DNA of 64,000 nucleotides from Roseomonas sp. (GTDB lineage Bacteria; Pseudomonadota; Alphaproteobacteria; Acetobacterales; Acetobacteraceae): positions 124,001-188,000 of the forward strand of contig JADCFA010000003.1 of assembly GCA_020249775.1 (NCBI GenBank), read 5' to 3'. The position numbers and the translations under genes are program-made. The notes under the pieces were generated by a model. It did no database searches. It was not told the origin of the DNA and was given only the letters and a program-made list of their open reading frames with translations. Below, piece by piece: positions 35,297 through 44,342 of the stretch (position 1 is the stretch's first letter; the number at the start of each line of letters is the position of its first letter).

Positions 35297-36025
35297 TTGG
35301 CCGCGCTGATCGAAATCGAGCGCCTGACCAAGCGCTTTGGCGCCTTCACCGCTGTTGATGATGTATCCTTCACGGTGGATCGCGGTGAGGTGGTGGGCTT
35401 TCTTGGCCCCAATGGCGCCGGCAAATCCACCACCATGAAAATGCTGGCGGGCTTCGTGACGCCAAGCGCCGGCACGGCGCGCATTTGCGGCCAGGATGTG
35501 ATTGAAGCACCCGTCACCGCCAAGCGAGCCCTTGGCTATTTGCCCGAAGGCGCGCCCACCTATCCCGAAATGACCGTGACTGGCTTTCTGGCCTTCATCG
35601 CGCGCATTCGTGGTTTCAGCGGCGCCGAGGCGCATGAGCGCATGGCCCGCGCCATGGCGATGACGCAGTTGGAAGGTGTTCGCCTGCAACCGATTGAGAC
35701 ACTCTCCAAGGGTTTCAAGCGCCGTGTTGGCCTCGCACAGGCGCTGCTGCATGACCCGCCCGTTTTGGTGCTGGATGAACCGACCGATGGCCTAGACCCG
35801 AACCAGAAGCATGAGGTGCGTGAATTGATCCGCCGCATGGCGCCCGAAAAGGCCATCGTGATTTCGACGCATATCCTGGAAGAAGTGGATGCGGTCTGCA
35901 CCCGCGCCATCATCATCGCGCGCGGCAAGGTGCTGGCTGATGCCACGCCGAAACAGCTTGAAGCGCCGGGCAAGACGCTGGAACAGGTCTTCCGCGATTT
36001 GACTTTGAAGCAGGAGGCCACCTGA
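35297..36025 (+). CDS. ABC transporter ATP-binding protein (GldA-like)
   Basis: A 242-residue ATPase of the ABC-2 exporter class. Walker A is [10 protein letters not shown] (about 37-46), the signature is LSKGFKRRVGLAQAL instead of LSGG, Walker B VLVLDEPTDGLD, and the switch His is in ISTHILEE. The start is a TTG at 35297, before which AGGGGAGA lies; it yields MAALIEIERLTKRFG, the correct beginning. It overlaps the permease gene as TGATG and is the first gene of a five-gene operon. The layout equals the gldA-gldF-gldG set of gliding Bacteroidetes, but in proteobacteria the exported substrate is unknown. Confidence 0.9.
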   Translation: MAALIEIERLTKRFGAFTAVDDVSFTVDRGEVVGFLGPNGAGKSTTMKMLAGFVTPSAGTARICGQDVIEAPVTAKRALGYLPEGAPTYPEMTVTGFLAFIARIRGFSGAEAHERMARAMAMTQLEGVRLQPIETLSKGFKRRVGLAQALLHDPPVLVLDEPTDGLDPNQKHEVRELIRRMAPEKAIVISTHILEEVDAVCTRAIIIARGKVLADATPKQLEAPGKTLEQVFRDLTLKQEAT

Positions 36026-36756
36026 TGCGCGCTGCCCTGCTGGTCGCTCGCCGCGAATTGGCCGGCTATTTCGCGACCCCCGTCGCTTACGTCTTCATCG
36101 TGATTTTCCTGATGATGGCCGGTGCCATGACCTTCAGCCTGGGCGGTTTCTTCAATCGCGGTCAGGCTGATCTTGGCCCCTTCTTTGGCTTCGTTCCTTG
36201 GCTGTTCCTGTTTCTGGTGCCGGCGCTGACGATGCGGCTTTGGGCGGAAGAACGCCGGCTTGGTACGATTGAATTGCTGCTGACGCTGCCCATGGCGCAA
36301 TGGCAGGCGGTGCTTGGCAAATTCCTCGCGGCCTGGGCGTTTTGCGCCATTGCGCTGGCGCTGACCTTCCCGCTGGTGCTGACTGTGAATTATTTGGGCA
36401 GGCCCGATAATGGCGTGATCGCGGCGGGTTATGGCGCGTGTTTGTTGATGGCGGGTGCGTATCTCGCGATCGGTTCCGCCATGTCGGCCATGACCAAGAA
36501 CCAGGTGATTGCCTTTGTCCTGGCCGTCGCCGTGTGTTTCCTGTTTGCGGTGGCCGGCAGCGCCCTGGTGACGGATTTCCTGAGCCAACGCATGCCGGTA
36601 TTGGCCGAGGTCGCGCGCGCGCTTTCGCTCACGGAACGCTTCAATGGCCTGACGCGCGGCGTGATTGCGCTGAGGGATGCTGTGTTTTTCGCCACCTTCA
36701 TCGGGTTTTGGCTTTTCGTGAATGCGGTGGTGCTTGACCACCGGAAGGCTGACTAG
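36025..36756 (+). CDS. ABC-2 type permease (GldF-like)
   Basis: A 243-residue membrane subunit with six predicted helices (for example YVFIVIFLMMAGAMTF, WLFLFLVPALTMRLW, FVLAVAVCFLFAVAG, FFATFIGFWLFVNAVV). The segment MRLWAEERRLGTIELLLTLPM is the conserved cytoplasmic coupling element of the GldF/ABC-2 family. It overlaps the ATPase gene and is followed after 3 bp by the GldG-like gene, so all three should be made together as one complex. Confidence 0.9.
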   Translation: MRAALLVARRELAGYFATPVAYVFIVIFLMMAGAMTFSLGGFFNRGQADLGPFFGFVPWLFLFLVPALTMRLWAEERRLGTIELLLTLPMAQWQAVLGKFLAAWAFCAIALALTFPLVLTVNYLGRPDNGVIAAGYGACLLMAGAYLAIGSAMSAMTKNQVIAFVLAVAVCFLFAVAGSALVTDFLSQRMPVLAEVARALSLTERFNGLTRGVIALRDAVFFATFIGFWLFVNAVVLDHRKAD

Positions 36757-36759
36757 ATC

Positions 36760-38700
36760 ATGGCTGAACAGAACAGGGCAAAGCCCGGCACGCGGCGCGT
36801 CTGGTCCTCCGCGCTTGGAATTGTGGCAGCCTTGGCGCTTGCCATTGGTGTCAATTTGTTGGTGGAGCGTTTCGCGCCCCGCGCGCGGCTCGATCTCACG
36901 GCGCAAAAACTTTACACGCTTTCGGAAGGCACGCGCAGCGTGCTCTCTGGGCTGCAAGACCCGGTGACGCTCAGGCTATTCTATTCGCGCAAGCTCGGCA
37001 CTGCCATTCCCGCCTATGGCGCCTATGCGGAACGCGTGCGCGCAATGCTGGATGAATATGTCGCGGTTGCCGGCGGCAGGCTGCGCCTTGAAGTGCTGGA
37101 CCCGGAGCCCTTCAGCGAAACCGAAGACCGCGCGCTCGCTTTCGGCTTGCAGGGTGTGCCGGTGGATCAATCCGGTGAGCAGGTCTATTTCGGCCTGGTT
37201 GGCGCCAATTTGCTGGATGATGAACGCAATATCCCCTTCTTCCAGCCGGACCGCGAACGCTTCCTGGAATTCGATCTGACGCGCTTGGTTTATGAGCTTT
37301 CCAACCCACGCCGCCCGGTGATTGGCATGATGTCGCCCCTGCCGCTGAATGGCGATCCGCGCGCCATGATGATGCGCCAGGCTGCCATGGGTCAGCCCTT
37401 CGCGGTGATGAATAGCCTTCGGCAATTCTTCACGTTGCGCGATGTGCCCATGGATGCGCAGGTGATTGAAAGCGACATCCAGGTGATGATCCTGGCGCAT
37501 CCGCAAGGGCTTTCAGATGCGGCGCAATATGCCGTGGATCAATTCGTGCTGCGTGGCGGCAAGCTGATTTTGCTGATTGACCCACATTCCGAAGGCCAGG
37601 CATCGCGCCCTGGCCCCGGAGGTCGTCCGCCGGCCAATACCGCATCAAGCCTGGAACGCCTGACGAATGCCTGGGGCATTGAAGCGCCGTCCGATAAGGT
37701 AGTGCTGGATTTGCGCGGCGCCTGGCGCGTGCGCGCCAATCCGCAGGACCGCGTGCAGGCGGTGGATTACGTTGCCTGGTTCAATGCCCAGGGCGATTCG
37801 ATTGCGCAGGGAGAGGTTGCGACAGCGCAGCTTAATCAGGTGACTTTTGCCTCGGCAGGGTTGCTGCGGCGGAAGGATGGCGCACGGGTGGAATTCACGC
37901 CGCTGATCACCTCAAGCCCGCGCAGCATGGAAGCGGATGTGGCGAAAGTGCGGGACAATCCGAACCCGACGCAAGTGCTGGCAGATTTCCGCCCCGATGG
38001 GCAAACCCGCGTGCTGGCAGCGCGGCTGCGCGGTGAAATCAACACGGCCTTCCCCGATGGCCCGCCCTCACCCCCGCAAGGCGCGGAACGCCCGGCGGAT
38101 TTCCCGGCGCATCGCGCACGGAGCGAAGGGGTGGCCAATATCATCGTGATCCATGATGCGGATGTGCTGGAAGATCGCTTCTGGGTGCGCGTGCAGGATT
38201 TCTTTGGCCAGCAGGTGGCGACCCCCTTCAGCGATAATGGCGCACTGATCGCAAACCTTGTGGATACCATGGCGGGTGGTGATGCGCTGATTTCGCTGCG
38301 CTCACGCGGTGAATCGCTCCGTCCTTTTGAGGTGGTGGATGATATTCGCCGCGATGCGGAAGCGCGTTTCCGGCAGACGGAACGGGAACTCACGCAGCGC
38401 CTGGAAGCGACCGAACGCCGCTTGCGCGAATTGCGCCAGGGCCCGCAGGGTGGTGAACGTGGCCAGACCAATGCCGTGATCAGCGCCGAACAGCGCGCGG
38501 AAATTGACGCGGCGCGTGAGGAAATTCTGCGCACCCGCCAGCAATTGCGCGCGGTGCAGTTGGAATTGCGGCGCGATATTGAAGGCTTGGAAACGCGGCT
38601 ACGTATCCTGAATATCGCTGCGGTGCCGGTGCTGCTGACCATCCTGGCGCTGGTGATGGGTATTGCGCGTGCACGCCGCCGCGCGGCAGCGCGGCACTGA
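36760..38700 (+). CDS. GldG-like ABC-transport auxiliary protein
   Basis: A 646-residue inner-membrane protein of the GldG / ABC-type uncharacterised transport system family. It has an N-terminal TM (about 17-38), then the family's DLTAQKLYTLSEGTRSVLSGL and DPVTLRLFYS, a large periplasmic domain (about 60-530) with LDDERNIPFFQPDRERFLEFDLTRL, a long coiled coil of Glu/Arg/Gln (about 535-620), and a C-terminal TM (about 620-637). It lies between the permease and a DUF4340 gene. Function in non-gliding bacteria is not established; export or envelope-stress repair are guesses. Confidence 0.88.
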   Translation: MAEQNRAKPGTRRVWSSALGIVAALALAIGVNLLVERFAPRARLDLTAQKLYTLSEGTRSVLSGLQDPVTLRLFYSRKLGTAIPAYGAYAERVRAMLDEYVAVAGGRLRLEVLDPEPFSETEDRALAFGLQGVPVDQSGEQVYFGLVGANLLDDERNIPFFQPDRERFLEFDLTRLVYELSNPRRPVIGMMSPLPLNGDPRAMMMRQAAMGQPFAVMNSLRQFFTLRDVPMDAQVIESDIQVMILAHPQGLSDAAQYAVDQFVLRGGKLILLIDPHSEGQASRPGPGGRPPANTASSLERLTNAWGIEAPSDKVVLDLRGAWRVRANPQDRVQAVDYVAWFNAQGDSIAQGEVATAQLNQVTFASAGLLRRKDGARVEFTPLITSSPRSMEADVAKVRDNPNPTQVLADFRPDGQTRVLAARLRGEINTAFPDGPPSPPQGAERPADFPAHRARSEGVANIIVIHDADVLEDRFWVRVQDFFGQQVATPFSDNGALIANLVDTMAGGDALISLRSRGESLRPFEVVDDIRRDAEARFRQTERELTQRLEATERRLRELRQGPQGGERGQTNAVISAEQRAEIDAAREEILRTRQQLRAVQLELRRDIEGLETRLRILNIAAVPVLLTILALVMGIARARRRAAARH

Positions 38701-38716
38701 AGCGGGGGGCAGGAAG

Positions 38717-39757
38717 ATGCAACGACGTTCCCTGATTTTGCTTGGCAGCGCTGCGGTGATTGCCATGGCCGGTGCCTTGCTGATCAAGCCACCGCCGCCG
38801 CCAGCGCCGCCAGCAGGCACCGGCGGGCTCGCCTTTCCGGGCCTTGCGCAGCGCCTCAGCAATGCCGCACGGATTGAGGTCCGCCGGCATGATGGCGCTT
38901 TGGAAATCATCCGCCGCGGCGATGTCTGGGTGCTGCCGAGCAAGGGTGATTACCCGATCCGGCAAGAAAAACTGCGCGAATTGCTGACCGGGCTCACGGA
39001 ATTGCGACTGATGGAACCGCGCACCGGCAATCCGGAGATGTTTGATCGGCTCGGCCTGGAAGACCCGCTGCGCGCGGGTGCCACTTCCACGCTGCTGCGC
39101 GTTCTGGATGCGCAAGGCACGGCGCTGGTGGAGCTGGTGATTGGTCGGCGGCGGGTTCGTACCCAGGGCAATGTGCCGGAAAGTGCCTATGTGCGGCGGC
39201 CCAATGAAAACCAGGCATGGCTCGCAGAAGGGCGCATTCCGGTGGATGCCGACCCGCAGCTTTGGCTTGACCGAGACATCGCCAATCTGCCGCGCGAACG
39301 TGTGACGCGCGTGGTTGTTGCGCGTGCGGGCGAAGAGGCACTTGTGCTGACGCATACTGGCCAGCCCGATGGCAAGCTTACGATCACCACCCCTACCGAG
39401 GCACCGCCCGCTGATGATGTCAGCCTGGATGAAGTTTCGCGCAGCTTCGAGTTCCTCACCTTCCTGGATGTACGGCGCGAAGCCGATGCACCCGGCGAGG
39501 CTTTGGGTGAAACGCGCTTTGAACTGACCGATCGGCTGGCCATCATTGCCCGCCCGCGCAAGCAGGCCGAGGAAATCTGGGTGAACCTGGCGGCTGAGGG
39601 CGATGACGAAGCCGCGCGGCTGAATGCGCGCTGGCGTGGCTGGGTCTATCAAATCGGGCAATGGAAAGAAAAAGCCATGATCCCCCGACTTGAGGATTTG
39701 CGCCGCCAGGAAGAAGCGCCCGCCCCCGCGACTGAACCGCCGATTGCACCAAGGTGA
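38717..39757 (+). CDS. DUF4340 domain protein
   Basis: A 346-residue protein with one N-terminal TM or signal anchor (SLILLGSAAVIAMAGALLI) followed by a Pro-rich linker and the DUF4340 beta-rich domain: VLPSKGDYPIRQEKLRELLTG and DRDIANLPRERVTRV are the readable hallmarks. DUF4340 genes regularly follow gldG-like genes, and here the ATG at 38717 lies 16 bp after the GldG-like stop with GGGGGGCAGGAAG before it. The earlier in-frame ATG at 38663 is inside the previous gene and was rejected. Function is unknown. Confidence 0.87.
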   Translation: MQRRSLILLGSAAVIAMAGALLIKPPPPPAPPAGTGGLAFPGLAQRLSNAARIEVRRHDGALEIIRRGDVWVLPSKGDYPIRQEKLRELLTGLTELRLMEPRTGNPEMFDRLGLEDPLRAGATSTLLRVLDAQGTALVELVIGRRRVRTQGNVPESAYVRRPNENQAWLAEGRIPVDADPQLWLDRDIANLPRERVTRVVVARAGEEALVLTHTGQPDGKLTITTPTEAPPADDVSLDEVSRSFEFLTFLDVRREADAPGEALGETRFELTDRLAIIARPRKQAEEIWVNLAAEGDDEAARLNARWRGWVYQIGQWKEKAMIPRLEDLRRQEEAPAPATEPPIAPR

Positions 39758-40197
39758 GCAACGCGCCGCGCGAATATCCTGACCGCCCCTGGGTCGGCAT
39801 TGGCTGCATCGTGTTTCGTGAAGAAGCGGTGCTGCTGGTCCGGCGTGGCAAGCCGCCGCGCATCGGCCAATGGTCGCTTCCCGGTGGCGCGCAGCATGTC
39901 GGCGAAAAGGCGGAAGAAGCGGCGCGGCGCGAATTGCGCGAAGAAACCAGTATTGAAGTGGGCCAGATGGCGCTGGCCTATGTGTTCGACGCCATCAATC
40001 AGGATGATGATGGCCGCGCGCGCTACCACTACACCATCATTGATTTCGCAGCACTTTGGCTGGAAGGCGAAGCCCGCGCCGGCGATGATGTGAGCGAGGT
40101 CGCCTGGGCGCTGCCGCATGAGCTGCATGCCTATGACCTGACCGAAGCGGCGCATGAGGCGATTGCTGCGGCGCGGATTGCGCTGGGGCTAGGTTAA
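39754..40197 (+). CDS. Nudix hydrolase
   Basis: A 147-residue Nudix pyrophosphohydrolase. The full Nudix box is present: GGAQHVGEKAEEAARRELRE continuing EETSIEV (G-x5-E-x7-REL-x-EE). The style (PWVGIGCIVFREEAVLLVRRG) matches MutT-like/ADP-ribose pyrophosphatase enzymes that use NDP-sugars or related compounds. The GTG start overlaps the DUF4340 stop (GTGA), so it is coupled to the ABC operon, an odd partner for an exporter. Its stop lies 4 bp from the stop of the convergent sigma-54 activator. Confidence 0.9.
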   Translation: MSNAPREYPDRPWVGIGCIVFREEAVLLVRRGKPPRIGQWSLPGGAQHVGEKAEEAARRELREETSIEVGQMALAYVFDAINQDDDGRARYHYTIIDFAALWLEGEARAGDDVSEVAWALPHELHAYDLTEAAHEAIAAARIALGLG

Positions 40198-40201
40198 ACC
40201 T

Positions 40202-41638
40202 TCAACGCCGCCGCCAGCTTTCCTGCTTGCGATAAAGCGTGGATGGGCTGATGCCCAGAAACGCCGCCGCCTTGGCGATATTGCCGCCGCAGAGCCGCAC
40301 GGCTTCTTCAATCGCTTCGCGTTCCGTGTCAGCCAGGGGGCGGATACGCTTGGTGGATTCCACCGCGCGGGGTTCCACCGGCGCGGGCGGGGGCGCAGGC
40401 TTCACGACTTCCGGTTCCAGCGGCGGTGGCGGTGCGGGCATGGGCTTGGCGCCGCCTTCGCGCACCGTAGCGGGCAGCATGGCGGCACTCACCACTTCCC
40501 CATCATGCAGCACCACGGCGGTGCGGATGGCGTTTTCCAATTCGCGCACATTGCCAGGCCAGGTGTGGCGCATCAGCACTGCGCGCGCCTCAGCATCAAA
40601 ACGCTGAAAGCGCTTGCCTTCCTCGGCTGCGCTTTTCACCAGAAATGCCTCCGCCAAAGCCAGCACATCATCACCCCGTTCACGCAGCGGCGGCAATGGC
40701 ACCGGGATCACATGCAGGCGGTAATACAAATCCTCACGGAAGCGCCCCGCGCGCACTTCTTCCAGCGGGTCACGATTGGTGGCGCAGACAAAGCGCACAT
40801 CGGTTTGCAGCGTCTTGCCGCTGCCAACCGGCTGGAAGGTGCCGGTTTGGATGAAGCGCAGCAGCTTGCCCTGCAGCGCGAGATCCATTTCGCAAATCTC
40901 ATCCAGGAACAGCGTGCCGCCATCTGCTGCCCGCGCTGCGCCGATGCGGTCCGCCACCGCGCCAGTAAAGGCGCCGCGCACATGGCCGAAGATTTCGCTT
41001 TCAATCAAATCCTTCGGGATGGCCGCGCAATTTATGGCGATAAACGGCCCGGCCTTGCGCGGTGAGATGCCATGCACCGCCTCGGCCGCCAATTCCTTGC
41101 CGGTGCCGCTTTCGCCCGTGACAAATACGGTCGCGCGTGACGCGGCGGCATTTTCCAGAATGCGATAGACCGCCTGCATGGCAGGTGCGGCGCCAATGAA
41201 GCTCGCAAAGCCTTGGCGCGGCGCGCCCGCCGCCAGCACTGCCACCTGCCGGCGCAAGGCCGCGCGTTCCATCACATTCGCGACCGTGACTGTCAGGCGT
41301 TCCGGCGCAAAGGGCTTGACCAGAAAATCCGAAGCCCCGGCCTGCATCGCCTCCACTGCCAGCGAAACCGAACCATGCGCGGTCATCACCACCACAGGCA
41401 GGTCAGGATCGCGCCCGCGCAATGCGCGCAGCACCGACATCCCATCACCATCGGGCAGGCGCAAATCCAACAACACACCATCCGGCATCGCCTGATCAGC
41501 GAATTTCAGCGCATCTGCGATGCAATGCGCGTGGCGAATTTGGTAAGGCCCTGCGCGTAGATATTCCTGATACACGGTCGCGAGCGAAGGTGAATCCTCG
41601 ACCAGCAAAATCTGATAATGCAACGGGGCGTCAGCCAC
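40202..41638 (-). CDS. Sigma-54-dependent response regulator (NtrC/LuxO class)
   Basis: A 478-residue activator with three domains. Receiver (about 8-125) with VEDS and phospho-acceptor LLDLRLPDG. AAA+ domain (about 145-375) with GESGTGKE (Walker A), the sigma-54 contact loop GAFTGA intact, GGTLFLDEICEMD, and the arginine finger region NRDPLEEVRAGRFREDLYYRL. After a Pro-rich linker comes a Fis-type helix-turn-helix (about 440-475). I favour the GTG at 41638 (MADAPLHYQILLVEDS) over the ATG at 41656. It overlaps the small membrane protein gene by 8 bp. No histidine kinase is adjacent, so the partner is elsewhere. Confidence 0.9.
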   Translation of the reverse strand: MADAPLHYQILLVEDSPSLATVYQEYLRAGPYQIRHAHCIADALKFADQAMPDGVLLDLRLPDGDGMSVLRALRGRDPDLPVVVMTAHGSVSLAVEAMQAGASDFLVKPFAPERLTVTVANVMERAALRRQVAVLAAGAPRQGFASFIGAAPAMQAVYRILENAAASRATVFVTGESGTGKELAAEAVHGISPRKAGPFIAINCAAIPKDLIESEIFGHVRGAFTGAVADRIGAARAADGGTLFLDEICEMDLALQGKLLRFIQTGTFQPVGSGKTLQTDVRFVCATNRDPLEEVRAGRFREDLYYRLHVIPVPLPPLRERGDDVLALAEAFLVKSAAEEGKRFQRFDAEARAVLMRHTWPGNVRELENAIRTAVVLHDGEVVSAAMLPATVREGGAKPMPAPPPPLEPEVVKPAPPPAPVEPRAVESTKRIRPLADTEREAIEEAVRLCGGNIAKAAAFLGISPSTLYRKQESWRRR

Positions 41639-41888
41639 GCGCGCGCATCCAGGCAAACAAGGTCAAGGCAGCGCCCAGCAGCAAAGGCACAATCCAGGCG
41701 GGCGCTTCCAATACCGGCAGCAGCCCATCATCCCACAACATGGGCAAAAGATAGCGCTGAACCCCGGCCTGCACCAAACTCAGCAATCCGGAATCGAGGC
41801 GAAACAGCAGCGCGCCCAGCGGATCACTGCCGAACATAAAGAAAAGCCCTGCGGCCAGCGCCAGCAGGGCAAGGCCAATCAGGCGCAT
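41631..41888 (-). CDS. Small two-TM membrane protein downstream of msrP
   Basis: An 85-residue protein with two hydrophobic helices (about 3-20 and 62-80) and a short amphipathic connection (RYLLPMLWDDGLLPVLE). No cysteine and no His pair, so it does not look like a haem protein and is not MsrQ. It begins 7 bp after msrP and overlaps the sigma-54 activator start, placing it in a three-gene operon. I recognise no family. The position suggests a small partner of MsrP or of the envelope, which is inference. The longest frame starts at 41960 inside msrP and was not used. Confidence 0.6.
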   Translation of the reverse strand: MRLIGLALLALAAGLFFMFGSDPLGALLFRLDSGLLSLVQAGVQRYLLPMLWDDGLLPVLEAPAWIVPLLLGAALTLFAWMRARG

Positions 41889-41895
41889 CGCGCCC

Positions 41896-42828
41896 TCATG
41901 CCCAAAGCCTTTCGCCTTGCAAATTGGCGTAGAGATCAGCAACAAAATCGCCATAGCCATTGAACAATAGCGTGGGCACGGTCTCCCCCGTGCCCAGCAT
42001 GCGTTCCTGCGCCTGGCTCCAGCGCGGATGATGCACGGCGGGGTTCACATTGGCCCAGAAGCCATATTCCTGCGGCTGCAGCTTTTCCCAGAAGGTGCTG
42101 GGGCGTTGGTCAGTCAGGCGGATCGTCACCAGGCTCTTGCCCGCCTTGAAGCCATATTTCCAAGGCTGGTGAAAACGCAGCGGCCCGCCATTTTGCGGCG
42201 GCAGCAGCTTGCCATAGGCGCCAACCACCATGAAGGAAAGCTCATTGCCGGCTTCGGCGATGGTGCAGCCTTCCGTATAGGGCCAGGGATACCAGCTTTG
42301 CCTCAGGCCCGGCATGACGCTTGGCAGGGTCGCGGTCTGGAACACCACATAGCGGGCGGAAGAAAGTGGCTTCACCTCGGCCAATAGCGCGGAAAGCGGA
42401 AAGCCAGTCCAGGGCACCACCATGGCCCAGGCTTCCACGCAGCGCAGGCGATAGACGCGTTCTTCCAGCGGCATGCGGCGGAGCAGATCGTCAATGTCAT
42501 ATTCGCGCGGGCTTTCCACCATGCCTTCCACCTTCACTATCCAGGGGCGCTGGGGCATGCGCTGCGCGGCGGCACTGATGGTCTTGTGGCTGCCAAATTC
42601 GTAGAAGTTGTTATAGGTGGTGACTTCGCGTTCAGCGGTGATGGCGCGGCCCGGCGCGTAGCGCGTATTGCGCATGGCAGGGGGCAATCCAGCCTGCTGT
42701 GCCATGGCGGGACCAGCGGCAAGCATCCCAGCGCCAAGCACCAGCGCCTTGCGGCGGCCAAAGACGAGCGCTTCCGGGGTGACACTGCTTTCAGGCAGGT
42801 TCCAGGGGCGGCTTTTAAGAATATGCAT
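41896..42828 (-). CDS. msrP: Periplasmic methionine-sulfoxide reductase catalytic subunit MsrP
   Basis: A 310-residue molybdopterin enzyme (formerly YedY) that repairs oxidised methionine in periplasmic proteins. Twin-arginine signal with GRRKALVLGAGMLAAGPAMA (RR about 25-26). C130 in YRLRCVEAWAM is the Mo ligand; TYNNFYEFGSHK and YPWPYTEGCTIAEAGNELSF are strongly conserved in the family. I took the ATG at 42828 (MHILKSRPWNLPES), not 42885, because MsrP proteins begin near there. The usual haem partner MsrQ is not next to it; a small unrelated membrane protein takes its place. Confidence 0.94.
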   Translation of the reverse strand: MHILKSRPWNLPESSVTPEALVFGRRKALVLGAGMLAAGPAMAQQAGLPPAMRNTRYAPGRAITAEREVTTYNNFYEFGSHKTISAAAQRMPQRPWIVKVEGMVESPREYDIDDLLRRMPLEERVYRLRCVEAWAMVVPWTGFPLSALLAEVKPLSSARYVVFQTATLPSVMPGLRQSWYPWPYTEGCTIAEAGNELSFMVVGAYGKLLPPQNGGPLRFHQPWKYGFKAGKSLVTIRLTDQRPSTFWEKLQPQEYGFWANVNPAVHHPRWSQAQERMLGTGETVPTLLFNGYGDFVADLYANLQGERLWA

Positions 42829-42887
42829 GGCGGGAAGCCTTTCGTTATCCTCGATAAAGGCGCGCCGCGCGCGAAGGTCAAGCATGA

Positions 42888-44342
42888 TCAGCGTCTGGCT
42901 TGTGGCAAAACCGCACTCGGCGGCAGGCCGGGCGCCGTAGTCACGCGGAATAGCCGATAGGCTTCGGCCTGCTGGCCGCCGCGCGCGCGGATCAGCCGGC
43001 CAGCTTCGCCTTCAACCGGCGTGGCACCCGGCCAAAGCGGCGGCCCCTCCCCTCGCCTTTCGCTGCGGATCAGCAAACCTTGGGCATTTTCGGGCGGCTC
43101 GGGCAGGGTGAAGAAGCGCCAGCGCGGGTCCATCGCTACAACGCGCAACTCTGGCGGCAGGCGGAACGCCATGCCGGAAGCCAGACCATATTCCTCGGCC
43201 GCGATGAAGGCCGCACCTTCGCGCCGAGCAGCCCGCGCCAGATCGGCCGCCAGCCCATCCCAGCCGCCAAGCCGTGCCAGGGTTGGGTCCTGCCGCCGCG
43301 GCAGAGGTATGGGCGCCGCAGTGGCTTGTAGATAGGCCGCCCCCGCCATGGCAAAGCCCAGCGCCAAGGCAGGGATGCGCCAGCGGCGCCAAGCGGCGGG
43401 CAGCAGCGCGGCGGCGGCAATGGCGGCGCTGGGGTAGAGGATCGCCGGCCAATTCCCCTGCACTCGGCTGCCCAAGGCCTGCCAGAGGAATATCGCCGCA
43501 CCTGGCAGGATCAGGGCAAGCAACAGCCCAGCGCCGGTATCGCGGGCGCGCCAGACCTGCCGCGCGGCCATGAAGCCGCCTGCCACACAGAACAGAAACA
43601 CCAAGGGCGTCACCAAAGCCACCTGCCCGCCGAGCAATTCGCCCAGCCAGCGGAGGCTCTGCCCCGCACCGCCCTCGGCCGTGCGCCCGCCCTGCTTGGC
43701 GAAGGATGCCCATTCATGCGCGGCGTTCCAGAAAATCACCGGGGCAAAAAGCGCCATCGCCAACGCGCCCCCCGCCCAAAGCTGCCAGTGCCTCAGCCAG
43801 CGCCGCGCCTCCGGCATCAGGAATAACCACAACACCAAGCCTAAGCCGAGCAAGGCAGCGGTATATTTGGACAGCAGCGCAGCGCCCGCAAAAAACCCGG
43901 CGGCCAGCCACCAGCGCGCATCCCCGCCCCGATGCGCCCGCGCCACGGCCCACAGCGTCACCACCCAGAAGAACAGCAAAGGTGTGTCCGGTGTCATGGT
44001 TACGGCGCCGAGGGCAGCGAAAAGCGTCGCATTCATCAAGGCAGCCGCCCAGGGGCCGGCGCTGCGACCGGGGAAAAGATCTTCCGTGCTGCGCGCCAGC
44101 ATCAAGGAGCCAATGAACAGCGTGACTGGCCCCAAAACCCTCACGCCAAGCGCGTTTTCGCCAACCAGCGCCGTGCCGAGCCAGATGAAAATCGCAACCA
44201 TGGGCGGATGGTCCAGATACCCCGGCTGCAAATGGCGCGACCACACCCAGTAATAAGCCTCATCTGGTGAAAGCGGCAGGATCGCCGCCAGCACCAGCCG
44301 CACACCCGTCAGCGCCAGCAGCGCAACCAGCCAAGGCTTCAC
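42888..44342 (-). CDS. Polyprenyl-phosphate-sugar glycosyltransferase, GT39/ArnT-like
   Basis: A 484-residue membrane glycosyltransferase with about 11-12 helices. The first periplasmic loop has LPLSPDEAYYWVWSRHL with the acidic pair that is catalytic in PMT/ArnT enzymes, and DHPPMVAIFIWLG follows, both typical of family GT39/83. It should move a sugar from a polyprenyl carrier onto a lipid or polysaccharide on the periplasmic face. I chose a GTG at 44342, whose GTGA overlaps the stop of the upstream GT2 gene; an ATG at 44384 would overlap by 46 bp. The upstream gene can make the polyprenyl-linked sugar, so the two form a pathway. Confidence 0.85.
   Translation of the reverse strand: MKPWLVALLALTGVRLVLAAILPLSPDEAYYWVWSRHLQPGYLDHPPMVAIFIWLGTALVGENALGVRVLGPVTLFIGSLMLARSTEDLFPGRSAGPWAAALMNATLFAALGAVTMTPDTPLLFFWVVTLWAVARAHRGGDARWWLAAGFFAGAALLSKYTAALLGLGLVLWLFLMPEARRWLRHWQLWAGGALAMALFAPVIFWNAAHEWASFAKQGGRTAEGGAGQSLRWLGELLGGQVALVTPLVFLFCVAGGFMAARQVWRARDTGAGLLLALILPGAAIFLWQALGSRVQGNWPAILYPSAAIAAAALLPAAWRRWRIPALALGFAMAGAAYLQATAAPIPLPRRQDPTLARLGGWDGLAADLARAARREGAAFIAAEEYGLASGMAFRLPPELRVVAMDPRWRFFTLPEPPENAQGLLIRSERRGEGPPLWPGATPVEGEAGRLIRARGGQQAEAYRLFRVTTAPGLPPSAVLPQARR

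Noticed and set aside
33725-35752. 675-codon minus-strand open frame
   Set aside because: Antisense shadow of recG and the ABC ATPase, both with complete conserved motifs.
41631-41960. Small membrane protein as MsrQ
   Set aside because: MsrQ has about 200 residues, six helices and haem-binding His; this has 85 residues, two helices and none of those.
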